Positions 53,714-63,442 of a stretch of 64,000 nucleotides of DNA are shown here, in pieces. Origin of the DNA: Micromonospora cathayae (lineage in GTDB: Bacteria; Actinomycetota; Actinomycetes; Mycobacteriales; Micromonosporaceae). The DNA is taken from assembly GCF_028993575.1 (NCBI RefSeq), contig NZ_CP118615.1, positions 3,782,001 to 3,846,000 on the forward strand, written 5' to 3'. The stretch's first letter is position 1. Each line of letters begins with the position of its first letter. The translations under genes were made by a program, and so were the position numbers. Below the pieces are notes generated by a model, which was not told where the DNA came from, made no database searches, and was given only the letters and a program-made list of their open reading frames with translations.

Positions 53714-53719
53714 TACTGT
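53714..53719 (+). promoter_or_regulatory. -10 box for a leaderless rarA transcript
   Basis: TACTGT ends 7 nt before ATG 53727 and no Shine-Dalgarno is present, the arrangement expected of leaderless actinobacterial mRNAs. Confidence 0.5.
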
Positions 53720-53726
53720 TTCCGTG

Positions 53727-55223
53727 ATGGAGTCCGACGCCCTGTTCACGCTCGGTGATCCCACGGCTGCGCCGTCCGCGTCCGTGGGGTCCGGTGGTGT
53801 CGACGGCCTCGGCACCGTCGGCGCCGACTCGCCACTGCCGGTACGCATGCGTCCGGCCAACCTCGACGAGTTGGTCGGGCAGGAGCACCTGCTCGCCCCC
53901 GGTGCGCCGCTGCGACAGCTGGTCGGCGGTACGACGCCGATGTCGGTGATCCTGTGGGGGCCGCCCGGTTGCGGCAAGACCACCATCGCGCACCTGGTGG
54001 CCCGGGCCACCGACCGGCGTTTCGTGGCCATGTCGGCGCTCACCGCCGGGGTCAAGGACGTCCGCGCGGTGATCGACACCGCCCGTCGGCAGCGCCGGTC
54101 CGGTGGCCCGCCCACCGTGCTGTTCATCGACGAGGTGCACCGGTTCAGCAAGACCCAGCAGGACTCGCTGCTCGCCGCAGTGGAAGACCGGACGGTCACG
54201 CTGCTCGCGGCGACCACCGAGAACCCGTACTTCTCGGTGATCTCACCGCTGCTGTCCCGGTGCGTGCTGCTCACCCTCCAGCCGCTCACCGAGGACGCGG
54301 TACGGGCCCTGCTGCGCCGCGCGGTCACCGACGAACGCGGCCTCGGCGGCGCGCTCACCCTCGACCCGGAGGCCGAGGAGCACCTGGTCCGGCTGGCCGG
54401 TGGCGACGTCCGCAAGGCGCTGACCGCGTTGGAGGCGGCGGCCGGCTCCGCCACCGCGCTCGGCCTCGACCGGATCGACCTGCCCACCGCCGAGCAGGCG
54501 GTCGACGTGGCGGCGGTCCGCTACGACCGGGCCGGTGACGCCCACTACGACGTGACCAGCGCGTTCATCAAGAGCATGCGGGGTTCCGACGTCGACGCGG
54601 CACTGCACTGGCTGGCCCGGATGCTGGTCGCCGGGGAGGACGCCCGGTTCATCGCCCGCCGGCTGGTGATCTTCGCCAGCGAGGACGTCGGCATGGCCGA
54701 TCCGGCCGCGCTGAGCGTGGCGACCGCCGCCGCGCACGCGGTGGAGTACGTGGGCCTGCCCGAAGCCCAGCTCAACCTCGCCCAGGCCGTGATCCACCTG
54801 GCCACCGCGCCGAAGTCCAACTCGGCGACCTCGGCGATCGGGGCGGCGATCGCCGACGTCCGGGCCGGCCGGGGCGGGCCGGTGCCCCGCGCGCTGCGCG
54901 ACGGCCACTACTCCGGCGCCCGTGGGCTGGGCCACGGCACCGGCTACCGCTACCCGCACGACGACCAGCGGGGCGTGGTCACCCAGCAGTACGCCCCCGA
55001 CGATCTGGTCGGCACCGACTACTACCGCCCCAGCGGGCACGGCGCGGAGCGCGCGGTGGCCGCCCGGCTGCCCCTGCTGCGCCGGATCGTGCGGGGCCGG
55101 TCGGGGCCGACGACGGGCCCGGAGGACGCCGTACCGGTCGGTGCCGGGCGGGGTGGGCCGGGCGCGACCGACGTTCCGGTGGATGATGGCGGCGACGACG
55201 CCGCCAGGAAGGGTCACCAGTGA
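53727..55223 (+). CDS. rarA: replication-associated recombination protein RarA (MgsA)
   Basis: AAA+ ATPase of the RarA/MgsA/WRNIP1 family acting at stalled replication forks; 498 residues. After a variable N-terminus of about 40 residues, [15 protein letters not shown] is followed by Walker [10 protein letters not shown], Walker [10 protein letters not shown], sensor 1 TTENPYF and the Arg-finger region SPLLSRC. The tetramerisation/C-terminal domain contains [11 protein letters not shown] and [10 protein letters not shown]. The last 60 residues are low complexity. ATG 53727 suits a leaderless start; GTG 53724 is adjacent in frame. It overlaps the next gene by 4 nt. Confidence 0.94.
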   Translation: MESDALFTLGDPTAAPSASVGSGGVDGLGTVGADSPLPVRMRPANLDELVGQEHLLAPGAPLRQLVGGTTPMSVILWGPPGCGKTTIAHLVARATDRRFVAMSALTAGVKDVRAVIDTARRQRRSGGPPTVLFIDEVHRFSKTQQDSLLAAVEDRTVTLLAATTENPYFSVISPLLSRCVLLTLQPLTEDAVRALLRRAVTDERGLGGALTLDPEAEEHLVRLAGGDVRKALTALEAAAGSATALGLDRIDLPTAEQAVDVAAVRYDRAGDAHYDVTSAFIKSMRGSDVDAALHWLARMLVAGEDARFIARRLVIFASEDVGMADPAALSVATAAAHAVEYVGLPEAQLNLAQAVIHLATAPKSNSATSAIGAAIADVRAGRGGPVPRALRDGHYSGARGLGHGTGYRYPHDDQRGVVTQQYAPDDLVGTDYYRPSGHGAERAVAARLPLLRRIVRGRSGPTTGPEDAVPVGAGRGGPGATDVPVDDGGDDAARKGHQ

Positions 55224-58096
55224 GACCTCGTGGTTCGGAGCGGCCGGAGGAGGGCCCCGACGAGCGGCGGGACCCCCGTGCCAAGGGACGCCGCTGGGGA
55301 CGCGGCCGGGCCGACGCGGAGCCGGACGAGCCGGTCGGTAGCGAGGAGCTCGGCTGGATCGACGACCTGCGCACCGCGAAGCGGCAGCGGACCGAGCTGG
55401 GCCCGGAGGCAGGCGGTCCGCCGCCCGCCGGCCCGCCATCCGCTGGCCCGCCGACCGGCCCGGTGCCGCCGGTCGGTCGGCCGGCCGGCGGTCCGCCCCC
55501 TGCTCCGCGCCCGGACGCTCCGCCCCCGGTGGGGCGGGCCCCCGGAGCCGCCGTACCGCCGCCCGGAGCCGCTGTCCCGCCCGGAGCCGCTGTCCCGCCC
55601 GGAACGCCGGCGCGTCCAGGGCACCCCGGTCCGACCGGGGCACCACCGCAGGCCCCGCCGGGCCGCCGGGCCGCCGTCCGTCCGGACGGACCCTGGCCCG
55701 GCTCCGCCGGCCCGCACCGCCCCGCCCCGGATGGTCCGCACCGCCCTGGCCCCGATGGCCCGCACCGCCCCGGCCCGGATGGTCCGCAGCGCCCTGGCCT
55801 CGACGGTCCGCAGCGCCCCGGGCCGGACGGTCCGGTCCGACCCGGGCCGGGCGGCGAGCCGCCGGTCCGACCGCCCGTGACGGCCCAGCCACCGGTACGT
55901 CCCGACGGGCCGCCACCGGTGGACCACGGCCGGCGCGCCGCACCGGCGGCACCCGAGCCGGGGCGTGGGCCTACCTCGGGTGGATCGTCACCGCGTCCCG
56001 CCGGCCGGGTGCCGGTGGAGGGGGCCGCCGGCGTCGCGCGGCCCGCCGGCGCGGCCCGTCCCTATCCGGTACCGGACGGTCCGGAGAGCCGGCGTCGCCC
56101 CCCGGAGCCGGACGTGCCGGTGGTGCCGGCGTCGGGCAACGCCCCGGCGGTTCCCGTCCTGCCTGCCCAGGCCGGCGGCACGGTGCCCGGCTCCGGTCCG
56201 GCTGCCGGGCCCACCGGCGGCCCGCCCCCCGGTGCCGGTACCGCGCCGGTGGCCGGCCGACGGCGGGCCGACGGGTCCGACACCGAGCGGCCGGCCGGTC
56301 GCCGACGGGCCGCCGAACCGGACGATGCGCCGACGGGTCGACGACGCGCCGACGACGGGCCGACGCCCCGGTCCGACGGCGAGTGGCCCGGCGGCCGGCG
56401 ACGTGCCGGCGGACCGGACGACCGGTCCGGCGGTCACACCGGCGACGTGCCCCGGCCGGCGGGGCCCGGCGGCGAACGGCCGACCGGCGGCTTCGCCCCG
56501 GTTCCTCCGGCCCCCGGCCGCCGGGAGGAACCGCCGCCGACCGGGCGGGTGACCGGGTCGGCCCGACCGCCGGTCCCACCGACCGGGGCCGCCGCCTCCG
56601 TGCCGGTGCCCGACCCACGGTCCGCCCCGCCGGCCCGACCCGGACCGGCACCCGCCGGCCCGTCCCATCCCGGCCCGGTGCCCGCCGGGGCACCCCGCCC
56701 CGGAGCCGTGCCCGCCGGGCCGCCCCGTCCCGGAGCCGTGCCCGCCGGGCCGCCCCGTCCCGGGTCCGTGCCCGCCGGGGCAGCGCACCCGGTACCGCCG
56801 CCGGCCGGGCCGCCCCGGACCGGGCCGGACCCGACCACCGCGCCGCCGTCCGGCGGCCGTCCGTCGTCCCCGACCACCGGTGCGGTGGTCCGTCCGCCGT
56901 CTGCGGCGGCCAGCGCGGCGGTGCGTCCGGTTCCGCCGGCACCGGCCGGCGAACCACGTCCGGCACCACCCGGCGCGGGGGACCGTCCGCCGCCGCCCGC
57001 CGGCCCGCCGGCCCGTGGCGCGGCCCGCCCGGCCCCGCCCACCGACCAGCCTCCGCCGGAGCAGCCCGCCGGGCCGACCGACCCGGCACGTCCACCGGCC
57101 GGTCCGGTCCGCACCGGTCCCGCCCAGGTGTCCGGCCCGCCGGCCGAGGCCCGTGCCTCGGTACCCGTGGGCACCGGCCGGGTGCCGGGCCCGCAGCGAC
57201 CCGTGACCGGCCGCGCCGCACCACCCGACGCCGGCCCGGACGGGCCCGCCGAGGCAGCTGCCCCGGCCCCCGACGGCCGGCCGGACGCCCCGGTCGCCCG
57301 GCCGGGCCAGGCTCCGGTCGCCCGGGCCGCCGCCGTCGTACCGGTCGCCGCGGGCGGCCCACCCGGTGCGCCGCCGCTGCGCAGCGCCGCCGGGGACGGA
57401 CCGTCCGGGGCCGACGGACCCTCCGACGGTCCGCTGCGGACCGCCCGTTCCGAACTGCGCCGGCAGATCCGGGAGCGCCGCCGGCTGCGGCTCGGCGTCC
57501 TCGTCCTGGTCAGTGTGCTGCTGCTCGGCGCGGTACCGGCCTTCTTCGCCGTCCGGACGCTCAGCCGCGACCCGGTGTTCGGTACGCTCGACGAACTCGA
57601 CGTGCCGGCCTGGGCCACGCAGCAGACCGTCGACAACGTCAGCGGCAGCCGCTGGTGCCTGCAGGACTGCCGGCTGCGGGAACGCACCGCCGAGTCGGAG
57701 CGTTCCCCGGAGGAGACCGCGTCGGAGTACCAGCGGGCGCTGACCGCCGCCGGCTGGCAGCCGTGGAAGGTGACCCGCTGCCCGGAACAACCGGCGCCCG
57801 GCCAGTACACCTGCTGGCGGCGCGACGAGCTGACCCTCGACCTCTGGGTGCGGCCACCGACCTGCGTGCCGCCGCCGGTGGACGGCGCGCCGGCGATCCC
57901 GCCGTCGCCGCAGCCGACCCCCGTCGAGCCGACCGACGACTGCACCGGCTCGTTGGTGTCGGTGAAGGTCCGTAACGCCATCGACGACGACCGGACCCGC
58001 CCGCAACCGAGCACCGACCCGTCGCTCACCGGTGAGGATCCCTTCCCGACCTTCACCGACGACCCGTTGCTGGACCTGACACCGTCACCGTCCTGA
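55220..58096 (+). CDS. giant Pro-rich membrane-anchored protein
   Basis: A 958-residue protein of unknown function. Residues about 1-60 are charged ([16 protein letters not shown]), then about 690 residues are low complexity, dominated by Pro, Gly, Ala and Arg with internal tandem repeats. One membrane helix is at about 757-780 and a C-terminal extracytoplasmic region of about 170 residues contains Cys residues ([24 protein letters not shown]) that could form disulfides, with a Pro-rich linker. The topology is cytoplasmic disordered stalk, one helix, small exported domain. GTG 55220 overlaps the rarA stop. Parts of the repeat region also give long open frames on other strands, but the coupling, codon bias and membrane helix support this frame. 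Confidence 0.72.
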   Translation: MRPRGSERPEEGPDERRDPRAKGRRWGRGRADAEPDEPVGSEELGWIDDLRTAKRQRTELGPEAGGPPPAGPPSAGPPTGPVPPVGRPAGGPPPAPRPDAPPPVGRAPGAAVPPPGAAVPPGAAVPPGTPARPGHPGPTGAPPQAPPGRRAAVRPDGPWPGSAGPHRPAPDGPHRPGPDGPHRPGPDGPQRPGLDGPQRPGPDGPVRPGPGGEPPVRPPVTAQPPVRPDGPPPVDHGRRAAPAAPEPGRGPTSGGSSPRPAGRVPVEGAAGVARPAGAARPYPVPDGPESRRRPPEPDVPVVPASGNAPAVPVLPAQAGGTVPGSGPAAGPTGGPPPGAGTAPVAGRRRADGSDTERPAGRRRAAEPDDAPTGRRRADDGPTPRSDGEWPGGRRRAGGPDDRSGGHTGDVPRPAGPGGERPTGGFAPVPPAPGRREEPPPTGRVTGSARPPVPPTGAAASVPVPDPRSAPPARPGPAPAGPSHPGPVPAGAPRPGAVPAGPPRPGAVPAGPPRPGSVPAGAAHPVPPPAGPPRTGPDPTTAPPSGGRPSSPTTGAVVRPPSAAASAAVRPVPPAPAGEPRPAPPGAGDRPPPPAGPPARGAARPAPPTDQPPPEQPAGPTDPARPPAGPVRTGPAQVSGPPAEARASVPVGTGRVPGPQRPVTGRAAPPDAGPDGPAEAAAPAPDGRPDAPVARPGQAPVARAAAVVPVAAGGPPGAPPLRSAAGDGPSGADGPSDGPLRTARSELRRQIRERRRLRLGVLVLVSVLLLGAVPAFFAVRTLSRDPVFGTLDELDVPAWATQQTVDNVSGSRWCLQDCRLRERTAESERSPEETASEYQRALTAAGWQPWKVTRCPEQPAPGQYTCWRRDELTLDLWVRPPTCVPPPVDGAPAIPPSPQPTPVEPTDDCTGSLVSVKVRNAIDDDRTRPQPSTDPSLTGEDPFPTFTDDPLLDLTPSPS
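55730..55849 (+). repeat. five 24-bp coding tandem repeats
   Basis: Five in-frame units encoding D-G-P-(H/Q)-R-P-G-P-like octapeptides, starting at 55730. The last unit is the most diverged. They lie within the Pro-rich protein gene and probably arise by slippage. Confidence 0.75.
56648..56797 (+). repeat. five 30-bp coding tandem repeats
   Basis: In-frame units encoding V-P-A-G-(P/A)-P-R-P-G-A-like decapeptides, starting at 56648; units at 56708 and 56738 are nearly identical. Within the Pro-rich protein gene. Confidence 0.75.
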
Positions 58097-58245
58097 GCCG
58101 CCGTCCATCACTGACGGTAGGGTCTGGGGGCGGCGGGCCCGGTGCCGGCGCTGACCAGCGTCGGTGACGAGGTCCGGGCGGGTACGACGCCTCGCGCGGC
58201 CCCGTGGACGACGGGTCCGCGACACACTGTTTGAGGAGGACACGC

Positions 58246-58707
58246 GTGGAGCTTGGAGAGGTCGCGGCACTGGTGGCGGCGATAGCGTTCGCGATGCTGG
58301 TGCTGATCCTGACGCTGCCCATCCTGCGACTGCGGCACACGGTGGACGCCACCACCCGGATGATCAACGACCTCAACGACCGCACCGCGCCGTTGCTCGG
58401 CAACGTCAACGCCACGGTGGAGAACGTGAACGTCGCGCTGACCCAGGTGCAGACCTCGCTCGACGGGGTGAACCTCCAGCTCGCCAAGGTCGACACCATG
58501 ACCGGCCACGCCCAGAACATCACCGCCAACGTGGCGAACCTGGCCACCGTGGTCTCCGCCGCCGCCGCGAACCCGCTGGTCAAGGTGGCCGCCTTCGGGT
58601 ACGGCGTGCGGAAGGCGGCGTCCGCGCGCCGGCACGCCGAGACCGAGCGCGAGGTACGCGACACCATCAAGCAGCAGCGCCGCGCCGCCAAGCGCGGCAA
58701 CCGCTGA
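58246..58707 (+). CDS. DUF948 family protein
   Basis: A 153-residue membrane-associated protein: an N-terminal membrane helix (about 5-27), then a long amphipathic coiled region (residues about 30-120) of the DUF948 type with regular hydrophobic spacing, and a basic C-terminus. Function unknown; DUF948 proteins resemble chemotaxis-like coiled coils. GTG 58246 has GAGGAGG 7 nt upstream. A TAGGGT -10-like element lies at 58118-58123. Its position just ahead of alaS is conserved in actinobacteria. Confidence 0.85.
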   Translation: MELGEVAALVAAIAFAMLVLILTLPILRLRHTVDATTRMINDLNDRTAPLLGNVNATVENVNVALTQVQTSLDGVNLQLAKVDTMTGHAQNITANVANLATVVSAAAANPLVKVAAFGYGVRKAASARRHAETEREVRDTIKQQRRAAKRGNR

Positions 58708-58732
58708 GCCGGTCGGCGGGAGGATCGAGGAC

Positions 58733-59038
58733 ATGAGGCGTCTGTTCTGGCTCGGCATCGGGCTCGCCGTCGGCGTGGTGGTGGTCCGCAAGGCCACCCG
58801 GACCGCGCACGCGTACACGCCGCAGGGCATCGCCAGCTCGTTGACCGAATCCGCTGGCGGGCTGGTGGAGTCGCTGCGTAGCTTCGTGGAGGACGTCCGG
58901 ATCGGGATGGCCGAACGCGAGCAGGAGATCCACGAGGCGTTCGCCCGGGGCGAGGCGTTCGACGACCAGTTCGCCGAGCTGCGGGAAGACCCGCGCATCG
59001 GTGACCGAGAGATCTTTCCGGAGGAACCCCAGCGATGA
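58733..59038 (+). CDS. small conserved membrane-anchored protein upstream of alaS
   Basis: A 101-residue protein with an N-terminal membrane helix ([20 protein letters not shown]) and an acidic helical soluble part ([29 protein letters not shown]). It fits the small protein family (DUF6167-like) found between the DUF948 gene and alaS in actinobacteria; function unknown. GGGAGG precedes ATG 58733. Its stop overlaps the alaS start by 4 nt. Confidence 0.82.
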   Translation: MRRLFWLGIGLAVGVVVVRKATRTAHAYTPQGIASSLTESAGGLVESLRSFVEDVRIGMAEREQEIHEAFARGEAFDDQFAELREDPRIGDREIFPEEPQR

Positions 59039-61713
59039 AGACGGCGGAGATCAAGCGGCGGTATCTCGCCCACTTCGAGGCGAACGGGCACGCCGTGGTG
59101 CCGTCCGCTCCGCTGCCCGCCATCAGCGATCCGAACCTGCTGTTCGTCAACGCCGGCATGGTGCAGTTCGTCCCGTACTTCCTGGGTCAGCAGACCCCGC
59201 CGTACCCGCGGGCGACCAGCGTGCAGAAGTGCATCCGCACCCCGGACATCGACGAGGTCGGCAAGACCAGCCGGCACGGCACGTTCTTCCAGATGAACGG
59301 CAACTTCTCCTTCGGTGACTACTTCAAGGCCGGGGCGATCCCGCTCGCCTGGGAGCTGTCCACCAAGCCGGTCGAGCAGGGCGGTTTCGGGCTGGACCCG
59401 GAGCGGATCTGGGCGACCGTCTACCTCGACGACGACGAGGCGGCTGCCATCTGGCGCGAGGTCGGGCTGCCGGCCGAGCGGATCGTCCGGCGGGGCAAGA
59501 AGGACAACTTCTGGTCGATGGGCATCCCCGGCCCGGCCGGACCCTGCTCGGAGCTGTACTACGACCGGGGCCCCGAGTACGGCCGTGAGGGTGGCCCCGA
59601 GGTCGACGAGGACCGCTACCTGGAGTACTGGAACCTCGTCTTCATGCAGTACGAGATCGCCGACGTGACCAGCAAGGAGGACTTCCGGATCGTCGGTGAC
59701 CTGCCCAGGCAGAACATCGACACCGGGATGGGTCTGGAGCGGATGGCCTCGCTGCTCCAGGGCGTCGACAACCTGTACGAGATCGACGAGGTGCGGCCGA
59801 TCCTGGCCCGCGCGTCCGAGCTGACCGGGAAGCGGTACGGCGCGCACTCCGGGCACGTGGCCGCCGAGTCGCACCCGGACGACGTCCGGCTGCGGGTGGT
59901 CGCCGACCACGTCCGTACCGCGCTGATGCTGATCGGCGACGGGGTGACCCCGTCGAACGAGGGCCGTGGCTACGTGCTGCGCCGGATCATGCGCCGGGCG
60001 ATCCGGGCGATGCGGCTGCTCGGGTACCAGGAGCCGGCACTGCCGGAGCTGCTGCCGGTGGCCCGGGACTGCATGTCCCCGTCGTACCCGGAGCTGGCGA
60101 CCGAGTTCGACCGGATCTCGCAGTACGCGTATGCCGAGGAGGACGCCTTCCTGTCCACCCTGCGGGCCGGGACGACGATCCTGGACACCGCGCTCGCCGA
60201 GACCCGCAAGGCCGGCAAGCCGGCGTTGTCGGGGGACAAGGCGTTCCAGCTGCACGACACGTACGGCTTCCCGATCGACCTGACCCTGGAGATCGCCGCC
60301 GAGCAGGGGCTGACCGTCGACGCCGAGGGTTTCCGCCGGCTGATGGCCGACCAGCGGTCCCGGGCCAAGGCGGACGCGCGGTCCCGCAAGACCGGGCACA
60401 CCGACCTGAGCGCGTACCGGTCGGTGCTGGACACCGGTGGTCCGGTGAGCTTCACCGGGTACACCGAGACGTCCCGGGAGTCCCGGGTGCGGGCGCTGCT
60501 GTCCGGTGGTGCGCCGGTCGCCTCGGCGGTCGAGGGCGACACCGTCGAGCTGGTGCTGGACACCACCCCGTTCTACGCCGAGGGCGGCGGCCAGCAGCCC
60601 GACCAGGGCCTGATCACGGTCGGCGGCGGCGAGGTCGAGGTCTTCGACGTGCAGCAGCCGATGCCCGGCCTGGTGGTGCACCGGGCCAAGGTCCGCCGGG
60701 GTGAGGTGCGCGCCGGGGAGACCGGTTTCGCCGAGATCGACATCACCCGGCGGCGGGCCATCTCCCGGTCGCACACCGCCACCCACCTGGTGCACCAGAC
60801 CATGCGGAACTTCCTCGGCGAGTCGGCCACCCAGGCCGGTTCGTTGAACGCCCCGGGCCGGCTGCGGTTCGACTTCAACACCCCGACCGGGGTCGCGCCG
60901 AGCGTGCTGCACGACGTGGAGCAGCAGGTCAACGAGGTGCTCCTGGCCGACCTGGAGGTGCACGCCTTCATCACCTCGCTGGAGGAGGCCCGCCGGATCG
61001 GCGCGATGGCGCTGTTCGGCGAGAAGTACGGCGACGAGGTGCGGGTGGTCGAGGTCGGCGACTACGCCCGGGAGCTGTGCGGCGGCACGCACGTGGACCG
61101 GTCCGGGCAGCTCGGCCTGGTGAAGATCCTCTCCGAGTCGTCGATCGGTTCCGGGGTACGCCGGGTCGAGGCGCTGGTCGGTATGGACGCGTTCCGGTTC
61201 CTGGCCAAGGAGCACCTGCTGGTGGCCCGGCTCGCCGAGCTGTACCGGGTGCCCAGCGACCAGGTCGCCGACCGGGTGGAGCAGACCGTCACCCAGCTCC
61301 GCGACGCGGAGAAGGAACTGGAGAAGCTGCGCGCCCAGCTGGTGCTCGGCGGCGCGTCGGCCCTGGCGGCCGGGGCGAAGGACGTGCGCGGGGTCGCGTA
61401 CGTGGGCACCGAGGCGCCGGAGGGCGCGGCCGGCAACGACGTGCGGACCCTGGCCCAGGAGATCCGGGGCCGGATCGACCCGGCCCGGCCGGCGGTGGTC
61501 GCGGTGGCGGCCCGTTCCGGTGGCAAGGCGTCGTTGGTGGTCGCGGTGAACGGTGCGGCCCGCAGCCGGGGGCTTGCCGCGAACGACCTGGTCAAGGCGG
61601 CGTTCTCCGGTCGGGGTGGGGGCAGCCCGGACCTGGCGCAGGGCGGTGGCCTGCCGGCCGCCGAGGCGTCGAACCTGCTGCTGACCGTGGAGAAGGCGAT
61701 CAGCGAGACGTGA
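59035..61713 (+). CDS. alaS: alanyl-tRNA synthetase
   Basis: Class II synthetase for tRNA-Ala with editing activity; 892 residues, full length. Catalytic core ([14 protein letters not shown], motif 1 [13 protein letters not shown], motif 2 [10 protein letters not shown]), tRNA-recognition region, editing domain with zinc-site SHTATHL and CGGTH, and a C-terminal coiled coil plus DHHA1-like C-Ala domain (about 740-892). ATG 59035 overlaps the preceding stop, with GGAGG about 10 nt upstream. A strong hairpin separates it from ruvX. Confidence 0.96.
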   Translation: MKTAEIKRRYLAHFEANGHAVVPSAPLPAISDPNLLFVNAGMVQFVPYFLGQQTPPYPRATSVQKCIRTPDIDEVGKTSRHGTFFQMNGNFSFGDYFKAGAIPLAWELSTKPVEQGGFGLDPERIWATVYLDDDEAAAIWREVGLPAERIVRRGKKDNFWSMGIPGPAGPCSELYYDRGPEYGREGGPEVDEDRYLEYWNLVFMQYEIADVTSKEDFRIVGDLPRQNIDTGMGLERMASLLQGVDNLYEIDEVRPILARASELTGKRYGAHSGHVAAESHPDDVRLRVVADHVRTALMLIGDGVTPSNEGRGYVLRRIMRRAIRAMRLLGYQEPALPELLPVARDCMSPSYPELATEFDRISQYAYAEEDAFLSTLRAGTTILDTALAETRKAGKPALSGDKAFQLHDTYGFPIDLTLEIAAEQGLTVDAEGFRRLMADQRSRAKADARSRKTGHTDLSAYRSVLDTGGPVSFTGYTETSRESRVRALLSGGAPVASAVEGDTVELVLDTTPFYAEGGGQQPDQGLITVGGGEVEVFDVQQPMPGLVVHRAKVRRGEVRAGETGFAEIDITRRRAISRSHTATHLVHQTMRNFLGESATQAGSLNAPGRLRFDFNTPTGVAPSVLHDVEQQVNEVLLADLEVHAFITSLEEARRIGAMALFGEKYGDEVRVVEVGDYARELCGGTHVDRSGQLGLVKILSESSIGSGVRRVEALVGMDAFRFLAKEHLLVARLAELYRVPSDQVADRVEQTVTQLRDAEKELEKLRAQLVLGGASALAAGAKDVRGVAYVGTEAPEGAAGNDVRTLAQEIRGRIDPARPAVVAVAARSGGKASLVVAVNGAARSRGLAANDLVKAAFSGRGGGSPDLAQGGGLPAAEASNLLLTVEKAISET

Positions 61714-61729
61714 CGTTCGTCATCGAGGT

Positions 61730-61763
61730 GCACCAGGGCGGGCCTTACGGCCCGCCCTGGTGC
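61730..61763 (+). terminator. 15-bp perfect hairpin between alaS and ruvX
   Basis: Arms 61730-61744 (GCACCAGGGCGGGCC) and 61749-61763, loop TTAC. It ends 22 bp before the ruvX start, so it may terminate alaS transcripts or tune read-through into ruvX-mltG-aroE. No T-tract. Confidence 0.65.
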
Positions 61764-61784
61764 CTGTACGGGGAGTGAAACCGA

Positions 61785-62243
61785 GTGAGTGAATTCTCCC
61801 GGGGTGTCCGGCTCGGCGTGGACGTCGGGCAGGTCCGGGTCGGGGTGTCGATCTGTGACCCGGGTGGCATCCTGGCCACCCCGCTGGTCACCCTGGCGCG
61901 TGACCTGACCAGCGCCGACGACGCCGTGCCGGCGGATCTGGCAGAGTTGCGCCGGCTGGTTGCCGAGCACGAGGCGGTCGGGGTGGTGGTCGGTCTGCCG
62001 GTGAACCTCGCCGGAAAGCACGGTCCGGCGGCCGTTCACGCGGTGTCGTACGCGAACCGTTTGGCTGATGTAATAGCGCCTGTTCCGGTGACGCTGACCG
62101 ACGAGAGGATGTCGACCGTGGTGGCTTCTCGTAGGCTGGCCGAGCGGGGCGTCCGGGGGAAACGGCAACGCGCGGTGGTCGACCAGGCCGCCGCGGTGGA
62201 GATTCTGCAGAGCTGGCTAGACGCGCAGCGGAGGCGGACGTAA
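61785..62243 (+). CDS. ruvX: RuvX/YqgF family nuclease (putative pre-16S rRNA nuclease)
   Basis: A 152-residue RNase H-like nuclease of the YqgF/RuvX family, implicated in 16S rRNA 5'-end maturation and proposed as a Holliday-junction resolvase. Catalytic acidic residues lie in GVDVGQVRVGV, VVVGLPVNLAGK and TDERMST, with the final Asp in VVDQAAAVEILQ. GTG 61785 has GGGGAG about 10 nt upstream. Stop and mltG start overlap by one base. Confidence 0.92.
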   Translation: MSEFSRGVRLGVDVGQVRVGVSICDPGGILATPLVTLARDLTSADDAVPADLAELRRLVAEHEAVGVVVGLPVNLAGKHGPAAVHAVSYANRLADVIAPVPVTLTDERMSTVVASRRLAERGVRGKRQRAVVDQAAAVEILQSWLDAQRRRT

Positions 62244-63442
62244 TGATCGACGACCTGGATCTCGGTTTCGACGAGCGGGACCGAGGCGACAAGGGCCGGC
62301 ACCGGCGCAGTGCGATGCGCAAGCGCGACGGCAAGGGCGGTGGCGCTGGCAAGACCGTCCTGGCTCTGATGTTGGCGCTGGTCCTGCTGGGCGCGATCGG
62401 TGGTGGGGCCTTCTACGGCTTCGACCGGGTGCAGAGCTACTTCGTCACTCCCGACTACGACGGCACCGGCAGCGGTGAGGTGACCGTCGAGGTGAAGCAG
62501 GGCGCGCTGATCGCCGACATCGCCAACGTGCTGTACAGCGCGGGCGTGATCAAGAGCGCCCAGGCGTTCATCGACGCGGCCGAGGAGAACTCGCGGGCCA
62601 AGAACATCCAGCCCGGCACGTACAAGGTCCGCAAGGAGATGAGCGGCGAGAGCGCGCTCACCATGCTGCTCGACCTGAAGAACAAGATCGTCAACGGGAT
62701 CACCATCCCCGAGGGGCGCACCGCCAAGCAGACGTACGAGCTGCTCGCCAAGGAGACCAAGATCCCGGTCGAGGACTTCGAGGCGGCGGCGAAGGACCCG
62801 GAGGCGCTCGGCGTACCGGACTGGTGGTTCACCCGCACCGACGGCAAGAAGGTCGTCAAGTCGATCGAGGGCTTCCTGTTCCCGGACACCTACGAGATCC
62901 CGCCGAAGGCCACCGCCGAGGTGATCCTCAAGGAGATGGTGTCGCACTTCCTCACCGTCACCGGCAAGATGGAGTTCGCCGACCGGGTGGAGAAGGAACG
63001 CGGCGGGATCAGCCCGTACGAGGCCCTGATCGTCGCCTCCCTGGCCCAGGCCGAGGCCGGCACCAAGGAGGACCTCGGCAAGGTCGCCCGGGTCGCCTAC
63101 AACCGGGCCTACAGCGGCACCTTCGACTGCAGCTGCCTGGAGATGGACGTCACGGTCAACTACTACCTGGAGTCGACCGGTCAGCGGACCAAGTCCTCCA
63201 AGCAGATGACCGCCGCCGACCTGGACAACCCGAAGAACCCGTACAACCGCAAGCTGCCCGGCATGATCCCCACTCCGATCAACAACCCGGGCAAGGACGC
63301 GCTGGAAGGGGCGATGGACCCGCCGGAGGGCAAGTGGCTGTTCTTCGTCGCGGTCGACAAGGAGGGCAACTCCGCCTTCGCCGAGACCTACGAGCAGCAC
63401 CAGAAGAACGAGGCGAAGGCCCGAGAGGCCGGCATCATCTGA
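62243..63442 (+). CDS. mltG: endolytic murein transglycosylase MltG (YceG-like)
   Basis: Cuts nascent glycan strands and is proposed to terminate peptidoglycan polymerisation; 399 residues. Cytoplasmic basic N-terminus, one membrane helix (about 38-60), LysM-like subdomain (VTVEVKQGALIADIANVLYSAGVI) and the YceG catalytic region with SIEGFLFPDTYEIP and ALIVASLAQAEAG, where the Glu of QAEA aligns with the catalytic Glu of the E. coli enzyme. ATG 62243 overlaps the ruvX stop, with GGAGG upstream. Its stop overlaps the aroE start. Confidence 0.94.
   Translation: MIDDLDLGFDERDRGDKGRHRRSAMRKRDGKGGGAGKTVLALMLALVLLGAIGGGAFYGFDRVQSYFVTPDYDGTGSGEVTVEVKQGALIADIANVLYSAGVIKSAQAFIDAAEENSRAKNIQPGTYKVRKEMSGESALTMLLDLKNKIVNGITIPEGRTAKQTYELLAKETKIPVEDFEAAAKDPEALGVPDWWFTRTDGKKVVKSIEGFLFPDTYEIPPKATAEVILKEMVSHFLTVTGKMEFADRVEKERGGISPYEALIVASLAQAEAGTKEDLGKVARVAYNRAYSGTFDCSCLEMDVTVNYYLESTGQRTKSSKQMTAADLDNPKNPYNRKLPGMIPTPINNPGKDALEGAMDPPEGKWLFFVAVDKEGNSAFAETYEQHQKNEAKAREAGII

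Noticed and set aside
55730..56797. CRISPR-like repetition
   Set aside because: Repeats are in-frame, contiguous, without unique spacers, and encode Pro-rich peptides.
55988..58006. Long antisense frames through the Pro-rich gene
   Set aside because: The region is open in several frames because of extreme GC. The plus frame is preferred for its coupling to rarA, its membrane helix and its Cys-containing tail.
58108..61215. 1,035-codon open frame antisense to alaS and upstream genes
   Set aside because: Exactly opposite conserved alaS codons; composition is repetitive Val/Gly/His/Asp and has no motif. Same reasoning for the long antisense frames at 16832-18904 and 18901-21399.
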